Of a stretch of DNA of 64,000 bases, positions 22,434-33,347 are shown piece after piece; the first letter of the stretch is position 1; each line of letters starts with the position of its first letter. The stretch covers positions 3,361,909 through 3,425,908 of the forward strand of contig JALRME010000001.1 in NCBI GenBank assembly GCA_026120035.1, written 5' to 3'. The notes below the pieces were generated by a model that saw nothing but the letters and a program-made list of their open reading frames with translations, was not told where the DNA came from and did no database searches. The DNA comes from Coleophoma eucalyptorum. Lineage: Eukaryota > Ascomycota > Leotiomycetes > Helotiales > Dermateaceae. Made by a program: the position numbers and the translations under genes.

Positions 22434-24297
22434 ATGGCCCCGAAACTGGTCACTGTTCTTGCTCTCCTGCTATTATACTTAAGATTTGTTCGGACAAGTC
22501 CTATGCCATGTATGGTTCTGCGGATCCTCCAAAATGCTGGCAAATTAGTGACTTTCGAGTCTTTAGGTCCTTCACCGACATATCCAGATCTCCTAACGGT
22601 TGACGCGGAAACCCTGGTAGCTGGACTGGAGAGCGGAGCATGGACGAGTGTTGATCTCGTGAAGGTACGCCGATGATTCTAAGTCCTCCAAATGATCCTA
22701 CTCACACCGGCAGGCCTATACTCTTCGAATCCACGAGGTCCAGTCCGTACTCAATACCGTGACGGAAATCAATCCAGATGCTCTCAGTATTGCCGCAGCA
22801 CTGGACGCCGAACGAGCCAATGGAACTATCCGAGGTCCTTTACATGGAATCCCGCTCCTGATCAAGAACAACATCGCCACGATGGACAAGATGAACAATA
22901 CGGCCGGCTCCTACGCACTCCTGGGAGCCAAAGTCTCTCGCGACTCGACCATCGCTGCCAAGCTCCGGGCCGCTGGGGTAGTCATCCTCGGAAAGTCCAA
23001 TCTTTCACAATGGGCGAATTTCCGGAGTGGCAACTCATCGAGTGGTTGGTCTTCTGATGGTGGCCAGGTGACAGGTGCGTATTATCCCAACATGGACCCC
23101 AGTGGAAGTAGCAGCGGCAGTGGCGTCGCGAGCTCCATCGGTCTGGCTCTGGCATCGCTGGGAACGGAGACAAGTGGGAGTATCTTGAGTCCGAGCAGTG
23201 TGAATAATCTGGTCGGTATCAAGCCTACGGTGGGATTGACCTCTAGGTCACTCGTCATTCCGATCTCTGAGCATCAAGACACCGTTGGTCCCATGGCGAG
23301 GACGGTAACCGATGCTGCATACATCTTGAGTGCCATCGCTGGCCCAGATGAGAACGATAACTATACACTGGCGCAGCCCCTACCAGTCCCTGACTATACT
23401 CAAGCTCTGAACTTCTCCAGCCTCCGAGGCGCTCGCATTGGCATACCACGAAACGGGATCTACGGCATCGACTCGAGCACGCAGCCAATCCTCGACGCAT
23501 TTGAGTCCGCCATTTCAGTCATCAAAGCCGCAGGAGCAATCATCGTAGACAACGCCAACTTCTCCGCCTTCGATGCCTACTACACCGACGCCGCCGCACC
23601 GTTAGGAAACGGCACGATTGTGCTCGACGCCGATTTCATCAGCAACCTCGCCCACTACCTCGACCAGCTGGCCTACAACCCCAACAATGTCCACAGCCTC
23701 GCCGACATCTCGAGATTCACACACTCCTTCGCGCTCGAGGACTACCCCGAGCGGGATACGGCCATCTGGGACCAAGCACTCGCGCTGGGCTACAACAACA
23801 CCGACCCCCGCTTCTGGGATGCATACCAGGAGACGAGTTTCTTCGGGGGGCAAGGCGGTGTTCTGGGTGCGCTGGAAGCCTTCCACCTGGACGCGTTGAT
23901 CCTCCCCACCGACTTCTCTCCGAATCTCCCGGCATATGCAGGCTTGCCGGTAGTTACAGTGCCGATGGGTTTCTATCCCAGCAACTCGACCGTGGTAACG
24001 AGCGCAAACTGGAACCTGGTGGAGATTGGGCCGAATATTCCGTGAGTTTGCTCTCCTTCGGTCTCTTTCCTGGTCTCTCTTCCCCCACCTGACTTGAGAA
24101 GTGGAGAGAAAAGTTTTGTTTTTGAATTGCTCGGCTAATGAAAATGTAGATTCGGCCTCTCCTTCCTAGGTCCCAAGTGGAGTGAGGAGATGTTGATCGG
24201 CTTCGCGTATGCATTCGAGCAGAGGACGCATATCCGAGAGAAGGTACAGCCGTTTATTCGACCAAACACACAACTATCAGACGTGGTTAAGTCTTAA
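22434..24297 (+). CDS. Secreted amidase (amidase-signature family)
   Basis: Amidase-signature hydrolase that cleaves C-N amide bonds; the natural substrate is unknown. The exons are 22434-22664, 22714-24041 and 24150-24297, with introns of 49 and 108 nt, giving 568 aa. The N terminus MAPKLVTVLALLLLYLRF is a likely signal peptide, so it probably enters the secretory pathway. The Ser-cisSer-Lys triad is visible: Lys128 in LLIKNNIAT, the cis-Ser near residue 211 in DPSGSSSGSG, and the nucleophile Ser near residue 233 in GTETSGSIL. The last exon ends with FGLSFLGPKWSEE and YAFEQRT, a conserved C-terminal block in fungal members. The family also includes glutamyl-tRNA amidotransferase A-like and acetamidase proteins, but the secretion signal argues against those roles. 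It is full length. Confidence 0.92.
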
Positions 24298-25001
24298 AGG
24301 TGGAAGAGGAGGGTAACCAGGACCCAAAGAACGAACCAGGCGTTCACATCAAAAACAGTATAGTAAGCTTCAACTTACGTGGGGCAAGTGTACCGACCGA
24401 TAGAATGGAGATATTGAACAATATAACCTCTCGGAAGATAGGATATCCAGAGAACCTGCACATATTGAACTTGGATTTTGCGATTTGGAGGACCATGAAG
24501 ATAGACATTTGGTGATAGAATAAAATCAATGTAATTGCATTATCATCAGTTTAGTCGTGCAAGCAGAGCCTAGGCTCAATTCAATTGGCTGCTTCACCTC
24601 CAGTTGCTTGCGTCTGAGCGACCAATCCAGTTGTGGGAAGTAAAGTTAATAGGACAAAACGATATCATTATCCTGCCTACCCTTGAGATGCAAGAAGAAC
24701 GATTTGGCCAGACTGAGTCTCAAAGATCAAGAAGAAAAAATGGCGGTATATTATCTTATATATTCCAGTCAAAATGTAGACTGAGGTGATCTAGAATCGC
24801 ATTATTTTAATCTTCTTATCCAGCATGCTATGTTTTCTGCTCACGCACTAGCAACCTAATAAAACCACCAAATATTTCAAAGCTCCATCAAAATGCCCAG
24901 AACACGCCACGCTGAACAGTAAATTTGACTCTTTTTCGGGTCGGGCAAAAACAGAATTTTCCAATCCAAACAATGCAAAATAGACTTATACTTATGCATA
25001 A
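24298..25001. other. Convergent intergenic region
   Basis: 3' UTR space between the amidase (+) and the DUF8004-like gene (-). It is A+T-rich with no recognisable gene; the short frames at 24300-24515 and 24604-24789 have no support. Confidence 0.6.
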
Positions 25002-27943
25002 TCAAACAAAACTAATAAAACTTTTCCTTCGATCCTTCTTCGTCTCAGTTGGGGCCATCAAAGTCGTGCCCAGGATATCGTCAAAGGTACTTCCGCGATT
25101 CGCCTCCGTGCCGGGACTGTCACCCCTCGATCGTGAGATAGATCGCATGTGACTATGCCCCATCATACTAGGGCCAGGACTTGCACCTCTCGATCCACTA
25201 CCATTTCGGGACCCCGGTAGAAATTCAGTGCTGGCGCCCATTCCTGATGGAATTGGTAGCTGTTCGAGTCCCAGGGCGATACTGTTCCGCTGCGAATTTC
25301 TATATGAAGTTCTGCTTCGGCTGCGGCGCTCGGTATCCGACAGGTAAGGACTGAGACTGCTTTGACTGTCACTACGGTCTCGTCCTCTGCTACCTGGACG
25401 TGATCCAACTCCTCCAAATCCAGGAGGGGGTTCAAGAGGCGATAGTATGCCATCGAAATCGTTGGTTAGAGCTGGAGGTGCTGATGATTCCTCCTGCTCA
25501 CCTTCCGAGATCCATTTCTCCGCTACCGTCCAACAATGAGATCGTCGGTAGATGCCCTCTACACCATGGACGACCACGTCACTAGGAAGCGAAACAACAC
25601 CGGCTCCTCCTTGCACACCATACCATGCCATCTTCACGCTGCCTTCATCCATCCAAGGAGCATTACCTAATGGTGGCTCACAAAGGAAGTACTCGGCACC
25701 GGACGTATAATGAAGTCCTGGTACATCAACTACAAGCATGGGAAGTGCTTGAATGACAGCATACATGAAGAGCCAGTGACCATATCGTTGATCTGCCAGT
25801 TCCTGCGCAGTCTTGCCCTTTGCTTCCTTCTCTTCAAACGCCTTGTACATCTCTAGGAATGGTGTTTTGTAGTCACAGTCAAGATTATGACTCTTAGCTA
25901 GGAGAAGAAGCATTTCATGACTCTTGAGTTTGCGTGTTGCCATCTTGTGCTGGTCCTTCGGGGAGAGAGATGGATAGGTTGGATCAATTGTGACCATTGT
26001 TGGAATTCTAGGCACGTCAAAGGGAACTGGAGGCTGAACTGGAGGGGACGATCGATCATATTCGCTTAGGACAGTTCTCAAGACTGTAATAGTAGGATCG
26101 ATATTTGTCACCTCGACATCATCGGAAGCATCATAATGTCGCGTTGTCAGAGCCTCTCTGTTAGCAAGGAGATCGTACAGATCGCTTAGGTCCTTATAGA
26201 GTCCTTTGAGGACTAGGCGGTTAAGGCCATTCTCCTCGAACTGGTTCTTCTTGCTGCTTGCCTTCGGTGGCCATTGTCCATGTAGGTGCTTGTAGTGGGA
26301 TAGGAGTGCCTTTCGGAACGCGAGGAAGCTTGCCTTCCATGATTTGAAGTTGACAGCTCTGGCTTCGGGTCTGGACGTAGAATTCCCGATGCCTGCGAAC
26401 ATGGATGGAAATTCGAAATCGATAAGTCGGAGCTCAGCCGCTTGCTGTCGTTGTTTCAAGTCTAGAGAAGCTCGCTCCAGACGGTGTCGAGTGTGGACAG
26501 AGAGCTCATCGTAAAGCGGAGATTTAATGGCCATGATTGATGCATATTTTCCTGCCGCATGTGCAAATGCTTCAGTGTAGAGCTCCATCGAGCGCATTCT
26601 CTCTCCCAGAACCAAAGCCTCCAGTGTCTTCTCCCTACTGTGAATAACATCTGCAAGCTTCAACTCATGCGCGAAGAACCTGAAGCTCGCATCCGCTGCC
26701 TCTCCAAAGGTTGATCCATCAAAGTTGGTGAACTCGAATTGCTTTAGGAGGGCTGCGATAGCCATGAAAATGTGGTACAGGCTGTGACATTCTCGGGTGG
26801 CTACCAGAGGTTGACCCATAAGGAAAGCGAAGAGGTTACGAACCCCGATCAAGCTTTGTATATCTTCGGCGGGAAGTTCCTGTCCTGGCTGAGCTGGGAT
26901 AATCAAAATCCCGGGGAAGTACAGATGAATTTCACGGGGAGGATCGGAAAGAGAGGTCATGGAGTATGTCGAGCCATCTGAATTCGAGAGGTTGTCGAGA
27001 GGGTTGGCCTTGGGTGTGTATGGAGGGGTTCCTGGGCCTCGAAGGGCCGGATTTGGAGCTCCCTCTTCCATCGGCCATCCTCGGCCAGAGGAACTCGAGG
27101 CTCGTGGCCTGCCAGCATAGATATCGCCATGAATGAGGTTGAGCAAGGGTTGCGAGGACGACAGGATCATCGACGACACCTTGAAGGACGGGCCGCAACC
27201 GCTCGATCGCGGGAAGAGATACACAAAAGTATCGCCCTTATCTTCGTCCCAGAGTTCGGGTACCTGGATTCGCGTAAGCGCTAGCTGTGCCTTAAGGATA
27301 ATTACCCTTCACTCACCTTTTCGCCATGGGTCAACGACGTCAATCCATAGTCGATCTTATGTTCACCGGCGATAATCCAAGCTGGAGGGGTATGAGTTGG
27401 GGTGTTGGTATTGTTGTTGATGTTAGTGTTCTGCGATGCATTCCTTGACCGCACCCCCGGCATCCAGCTCCGCCTCGACGATTTGCTTCCTTCCTCACTC
27501 ACGACCGGCGCCGACACAGTACGACCTCCGCCCAGATCATTGAAGGCTGGTGGCGCGATGAGCGAATCTTGTCGATTTCTAGCCTGTACCGATGGGGACG
27601 CTCGGGGAGAGGCATGGGGAGACTGCGGTCGAACCTTGGTCAATCGACCGGGAGACAGAGAATCGGGAGAGGAGCCATTCCCATCCGTGGGCAGCTGAGG
27701 CGGTGATCGAGAAGGTGGTGCGATCTTATGCAGCTTCGAGGAATGCTCTGTGAGGTCGGCAGGAGCTGACGAAGGCAATGGGGGTAGCGGCGGGGACTGA
27801 GATGGTTCGGGCTGGGCCTTTCGAAGAGGAAGTGGAGGAGCTTGCGAACGTTTAGATTCTGAGGTGTTGAGATGTGGAAGATACGCCGACAAGCGCTGCA
27901 AACGGGTGCTCCTGAGACCCAACAAAGAGTCTCTCTTGCTCAT
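25002..27943 (-). CDS. Large fungal protein, probably DUF8004 family
   Basis: The function is unknown. The exons are 27943-27317 and 27263-25002, with a 53-nt intron joining HGEK to VPELWDEDKGDTFVYLFP, giving 962 aa. The first ~190 residues are Pro/Ser-rich and disordered. The middle contains a conserved globular region: PELWDEDKGDTFVYLFP, REIHLYFPGILIIPAQPG, then a long helical stretch (FRFFAHELKLADVIHSREKTLEALVLGERMRSMELYTEAF, described here by position 26,500-26,750) and the SHCWTVAEKW segment. The last ~170 residues are Ser/Arg/Gly-rich and probably phosphorylated. I tentatively match the core to the fungus-specific DUF8004 family from memory. No signal peptide or membrane segment is seen. 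The gene is intact. Confidence 0.8.
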
Positions 27944-29705
27944 GATGGGCTACTAGCTCTAGTTCTGAGTTCGATGATTCGACAACGACAACGGCAACGG
28001 CAACTGCAACTACAGTCGCTGTTGGAGGTTCAGAAGAGAGACAGTAGCTGCATCAGGAGAAGGGAGTCGAGGGCAGCTTCTTTTGGAGGACTTACTCGAT
28101 GTCATCTTAAGGACCGTGTATATCTGTTACGCAAATGTTTGCATGGACTGTATATGGCGTGAGAGGTGTTAGGGATGATCGATGTCAACTGAATCAAAAC
28201 GGCCACGCGTTCATGGATGGCTCCGGCAGACGGTGTTTGCCCAAAGATGAAAACACAAATGACTGGTGGAGGAGATTTTTAGAGTAGGAGATCTATGGGT
28301 CGTGGAACAGTGGATGAGGATGCATAAGCGTCGGATACCCGATCTCGTGGTGGAACAGAGTAACGAGGGAGGAGAGAAGGATCAGGATGTTGATCGGAAA
28401 GATGCAAAGGTAGGATTTACCAGGTTAAGCATGAAGTTGGAGCAAAGCAGCGCAGTATAAGTTGAATCCAAGTAAGTCGAGCAGGATCTAGGTTGGAGAC
28501 GAGGGGGCTCAGTTGAGATATTCAGATAAAGTGTGCCAACACCGAACGGCCGGAAAGGTAACAGGATGATGCCCGGGATGGGCAGACAGTGTGTTCTTTG
28601 TGGCCCCCCTCCCTGTTTCCAGCAAGCGAGTAGAAGGCGTTCCAATCCCATCCGTCGAGCCAGTCAGCCCAGGGCGATGGGTGAACGGACGCAGCAGACA
28701 TGCGCAGTTCGCCAGCATCTCGACGCGAGGAAGAAGATCTCGTTTGAAGACATGGTAGAAAACCTGACTCCGCAAATATTGAGGCTTAGACGAGCAAAAG
28801 CACGGGAGGATGGAGTGTGGTTGGCTGGGTGGTTGGACGGGGATGGTTTAGCGACGGGACGGGAGAACTGCTTGGTGGCCGAGAGACAAGTAGCAAGTGA
28901 CGAGTGACGGGTGGCGATGAGAGCGACGAAGACACGAGACACGAGTTAGACGGTTTTTTGCTTCTGTGGCTCGTCCGCATTGGAGACTTCTATTTTGGTT
29001 TCATTGAGCACAATCTACCCTAAGTTCCGGCGGGCTAATGGTTTGCGTTCCACCATGCTCCCAACACGTGCTTAGACGGTCCCCTATTGCCCATACACAG
29101 CACCGGATGGGATGGAGTCGTGAAGCGTTCAGCCTTGTGGGTGGGGAGAGCCACGTCAGAAGCGAAGAGGCTTAACAATGGTTTCCAGAATTAGAGACAG
29201 TGGACGGTACGTGACTTGCTGGACTTGCCGGTCTTGCCATCGACACCACTGCAGAGCAACGGGTAGCGTCAATATACAATATATGCTCATCTGTCTATCA
29301 CAATGCCCTTCATTTTTGTCCGCTTCACCTCATTTCCCTGTCCGGGTCGCCCGGTTGCCTTCCTTTCGCTGGAGTGTAGAGCTGGATGGGTGAAGCGATG
29401 ACGACATGTTTCGATCGTCGTGGATTGCCGTATTTCTTCTAGAATACTGCACAATGCGATCATGGCCAACAAGGAACCCAAAGGGGGACATTGGAGTCAT
29501 CGAAGCCCTTCCAGACATGCGGCCTTCTGCTATTGGGCCGTTCGCCGTTTGATTCCAAGTATTGCTCATTCGCATAAGTAGAAGAAATGAATGAGTGGAA
29601 GAGCGAGTGAGCGAACGAACGAGCAACGAGCCAATGAGCCGGGGAGCCGGCGAGGCATGAAGAAAAGAGCGACGGGGAAATAGCCGACAGAGATTCGGCT
29701 CTGAC

Positions 29706-29732
29706 TTCCCCTTCCCCTTCCCCTTCCCCTTC
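29706..29732. repeat. (CTTCCC)n microsatellite
   Basis: Four and a fraction tandem hexamers of CTTCCC in non-coding DNA. Confidence 0.85.
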
Positions 29733-30120
29733 CAAGACTCCACCATCTCGACAATGTAAGATGGCAGCAGGTAGATCAAGAGACACATACATAACCCGTG
29801 CTGGGTCTCTGTGCACATCAGTCTTGTGCCGCACGCCGCACGCGCGTAATGGTTTGCTGTCGTGATCCATGGCCTCAAGTGAGGGATGACGCTGGATGGC
29901 AATGTCTTAGGCCTTGAAGAGGCGTGAAGTAGGTTATCCACGCAAGGCACTGCTGCAAGGCAAATAAATGGCTGAGACCAGTGTGTGTTCCGGTCCCTGT
30001 CTCATTGCAATTCCTGAGTCTTACCCGTTGCCAACCCATCCCACCATATGAGAAGGGTTGTTCCATCGTCCCATCCCCCAAGACCGAATGCCCAAACGGG
30101 GTTCTGCGGGATGCGGGGTA

Positions 30121-30160
30121 TTGCAGCGACTTGCAGCGACTTGCAGCGACTTGCAGCGAC
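30121..30160. repeat. Four exact tandem copies of a 10-bp unit
   Basis: The unit TTGCAGCGAC repeats four times without mismatch, ending 237 bp before the start codon of the MFS transporter. The 10-bp period places each copy on about the same face of the DNA helix, so it could be a regulator-binding array. It could equally be a simple minisatellite. Confidence 0.9.
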
Positions 30161-30397
30161 AGTGACTGTGAAGATCTGGGGCCAATCCAGCAACGGCAAT
30201 GATCCCCCTTTGCGGTCACCTGCAAAGGGCGTGTTCCCCAGGTTGGCCTACAACTCCTCCCACTTCTCCACGAACCCTCCAATCTTCCGTTTCTTATTTT
30301 GCCAAAACCTAAGAACTTCTGGAATTGCTTGCTCCAAGGCCACGAAAAACCGTTTCGCCGCTATAGCTCTGTTCCGTGCTGTTCGACGCTGTTCGCA

Positions 30398-32229
30398 ATG
30401 GACGACCCATCGGGCTTGAGTAAGGCTGAGCCTGCCACAGCCAGTCGGGAGGGGGCCGAGGGTGAGAAAACAAGCATTCTTGGAGGTCTTGGAGCCGAGA
30501 AGCCAACGCTCTCGCATCTGGAGAGCGGAGGTGCGACCAATGCTTTCCACCTGACTCCCGAGATGGAAAAGAGAGTGGTGCGCAAGTTTGATACCCGAGT
30601 TGTGCCTCTGGTCATGGCCCTTTGTAGGCATGCGACTTCGGTTGGGGAATTCTGCTGATCGAGCCCAGATCTGCTGTCGTATCTGGATCGATCCAATATC
30701 GGGTACGTGGGTATTTCATGTTACATACTTCGATCGCTTAGATGTATCGCGCTTTCATGATATGACGGGCACCCGTTGTGCAACTTCTGACCTTTCGCTT
30801 TCCTTATTTCACCCTCAGCCTGCCCTAACCCTCACAGAAATGCAAAAATAGCCGGGATGCAGAAACGTCTCGACCTTTCCAGCAGTGACTATCAATGGCT
30901 TCTGACGATATTCTACATCGCCTACATCGTTTTCGAATGGTTCGCCCTGATGTGGAAACTCATCCCTCCACACATCTGGGCCGCCATCGTTGTCACCGGT
31001 TGGGGTACCGTCGCCACCCTTCAGAGCACCGCCTTCAACTGGCAAGGCATGATGGCGTGTCGATTCTTCCTTGGATTATTCGAGGCCGGGTTTGGCCCCG
31101 GGATTCCCTATCTCCTGAGTTTCTTCTACTTGCGCCACGAGCTTGGTGTTCGTTGCGGTGTCTTTCTCAGTGCCGCACCCTTAGCAACGTGCTTTGCGGG
31201 TGCTCTAGCTTATGGCATTACGAGTGGCAGTGGGCACCCCGTTGCCAATTGGAGATTGTTGTTTCTTGTCGAAGGTCTACCAACGATCATCGCGGGGATT
31301 GTTACCTTTTTCATTATGCCGGACAGCCCAGAGAAAGCAAGCTTTTTGACCGCAGAAGAGAAACTAGTCGCCAAAGCCAGAGGCGTGAGACAAGTTGGCG
31401 ATGAGCAAACGCATCGAGTGGGCCATATCCAATGGGGAGATGTTGGTGCTGCCCTGCTGGATTTAAAAGTAGGTGGCTATATGATTCACACCTTATTTCT
31501 GATTCTTCTTTTCCATGTTAGACTCCCTTCGGACCCCGCTAACATCCTTAGAATTACTTCACAGCCTTGATGTACTTCTCTTGCAATGTCTCCTTCTCCT
31601 CTCTTCCCGTCTTCCTGCCCACCATTCTCTCGGAGATGGGATTCTCGGCCATCAATGCTCAAGGCCTATCAGCACCTCCCTACTTCCTGGCCTTTCTACT
31701 GGTTATCGCGAGTACTTACATTGCGGATCGGACCCAACAACGTGGCCTTGTAATCTTCGTCCTCTCTATGATCGGCGCCATAGGCTATATCCTCCTCGGT
31801 GCCACCTCAGCAACCGGGCCACGGTATACGGGCGTCTACTTTGCTGCAGCCGGCATCTTTCCTGCCATTGCCAATATCCTACCCTGGGTCCTCAACAACC
31901 AAGGAAGCGATACGAAACGTGGCACTGGAATAGCCATTCTGAATATCGTCGGCCAGTGTGGACCGCTTCTCGGCACAAGACTTTACCCAGCCGACGACGC
32001 TCCATACTACCGTGTAGGAATGTGGACATGTGCGGGATTCATGATCTTTAACGGAATCCTGGCTCTTTCATTGAGGACTTTACTGTCATGGGAGAACAAG
32101 AAATTGGATGAGAAGTATGGGAAAGTCGGTGCTATTCGTACTCATACCACGACGAGCACCGATAGAATGAATGAGGATGCTAGTACTGGCGAGGAGAATG
32201 GAGGACCCACTTACCGGTACATTCTATGA
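30398..32229 (+). CDS. MFS transporter, anion:cation symporter (Dal5/Tna1-like) family
   Basis: A membrane transporter of the ACS (allantoate permease-like) family, which imports organic anions such as vitamins, allantoate or nicotinate; the substrate here is unknown. The exons are 30398-30623, 30669-30702 (only 34 nt), 30838-31468 and 31552-32229. All joins are in phase, giving 522 aa. The N terminus is hydrophilic (about 75 residues) and is followed by the family hallmark LLSYLDRSNIGNAKIAGM. Further landmarks are GRTPWGG-independent helices such as WLLTIFYIAYIVFEW, the FFLGLFEAGFGPGIPYLLSFFYLRHE block (conserved motif after TM4) and FIMPDSPEKASFLTAEEK at the central loop. Around a dozen hydrophobic segments are seen. 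The C-terminal tail is short and hydrophilic. Confidence 0.92.
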
Positions 32230-33347
32230 GGATACTGTAGCGGCGTTGAAAACGCGCCGTGGGTATCATAAGCAAGGGACTGTTCGAGCATTGCCAATGG
32301 TATCAACACCACAGGCTCTGTGACGAACTCCCGATTTCATACCGATTTTTGAACCTCCAGGGATTTTTAGCGATTAAGGGAAGTAATCATTTTGTCAAAT
32401 AGAAGTGGTAGTTAAATTTGTGTAAATAATTCCAGTATCCGAAAATCCCGATACTTCTGGCGACGAACATATTAGCTCACGCCAGAACTGAAGATATCTG
32501 GCTACTGAGGCCATACAAGAAAGAGCACTTATTTTTATTTTTCTTTTTATCTCAAATCCTCAAGCTCCACTTTCCAATTCAAGACGTTTTCTCTCTCAAC
32601 CCCCCCCCCCCCCTTCAAACGACCATCAACCCCAACATTACGAATTTACGGCCACCACCACACAGAATTTCACAAGCACACGCGTTGAACAAATCATGAT
32701 CCCCCCGATCTCCACGCCCCCAACCAGCAGAACGAGCGCAACCTGTTCCAAAAGAAATCCACAACTGACTCTCTGAAACCTCGACGTCCCACTCCCCCCC
32801 GCTGCAGCTTCGCACGGGCAGCGTGCAAAGCTCCAAGTCGCAGGATTTACCGCCTGCAGCGCAACCACCCTTGTCCGTTGTCTGTCATCGCGAAACCACT
32901 CCTACGAGGAAGTTTCCTGAGGTTGAAACTTTGTGGGCGGCTTGCGGGATGTATACTGGCAGGCGTGCATTATGTGTGTGATACAACTGAGGGAGCGCTT
33001 TTGCTAGAGTGTGGGTGGGAAGGCGATGGGATCGTACCACTTGAGCGATCTTGACTTCTTGGAGTGGTTGGACACGTAGTTTGAAATGCCTTTTGTTTTG
33101 GCCTGAAATGAAGACGGTTTTATTTAGAGGTAGAGGTAGAGACTGTTCGGAATTTATTAATTGTTTTTCCAGATAATCAAGGGGTCAGGTATTTATGGTA
33201 GCGGAGATATCTTTGCTTCACTGAGAAATAAATAGGGCAATATCTGGAGAGACCTGGAGCTATCAGGGCTTTGGATGTTGAGATATGACGAACTACTCAC
33301 AGCCTATAAAGATTATAAAAGGTAGTTTTGGAGTTCGCATTCTATTT
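32230..33347. other. Convergent intergenic region, MFS / NACHT genes
   Basis: No gene is recognised. I translated the minus strand past the NACHT stop codon and found no ankyrin or other repeat sequence. A 14-nt poly-C run lies at 32600-32613. Confidence 0.6.
32600..32613. repeat. Poly-C run (14 nt)
   Basis: Homopolymer read directly in non-coding DNA. The length may be unreliable. Confidence 0.85.

Larger units (their letters stand above)
27944..30397. other. Divergent promoter region, DUF8004-like gene / MFS transporter
   Basis: Open frames here are overlapping and low-complexity, and I accept none. Visible features are a (CAACGG)-type tract near 27,990-28,015 in the 5' UTR of the minus-strand gene, a CTTCCC repeat, a four-copy decamer repeat and a CACGTG at about 29,065. 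Confidence 0.6.

Noticed and set aside
28160..30300. Candidate genes among the many open frames between the DUF8004-like and MFS genes
   Set aside because: The frames are shadowed on both strands, are low in complexity and are crossed by simple repeats.
32230..33347. Possible ankyrin or WD40 exons downstream of the NACHT gene
   Set aside because: I translated the minus strand after the stop codon. It gives early stops and no repeat motif.
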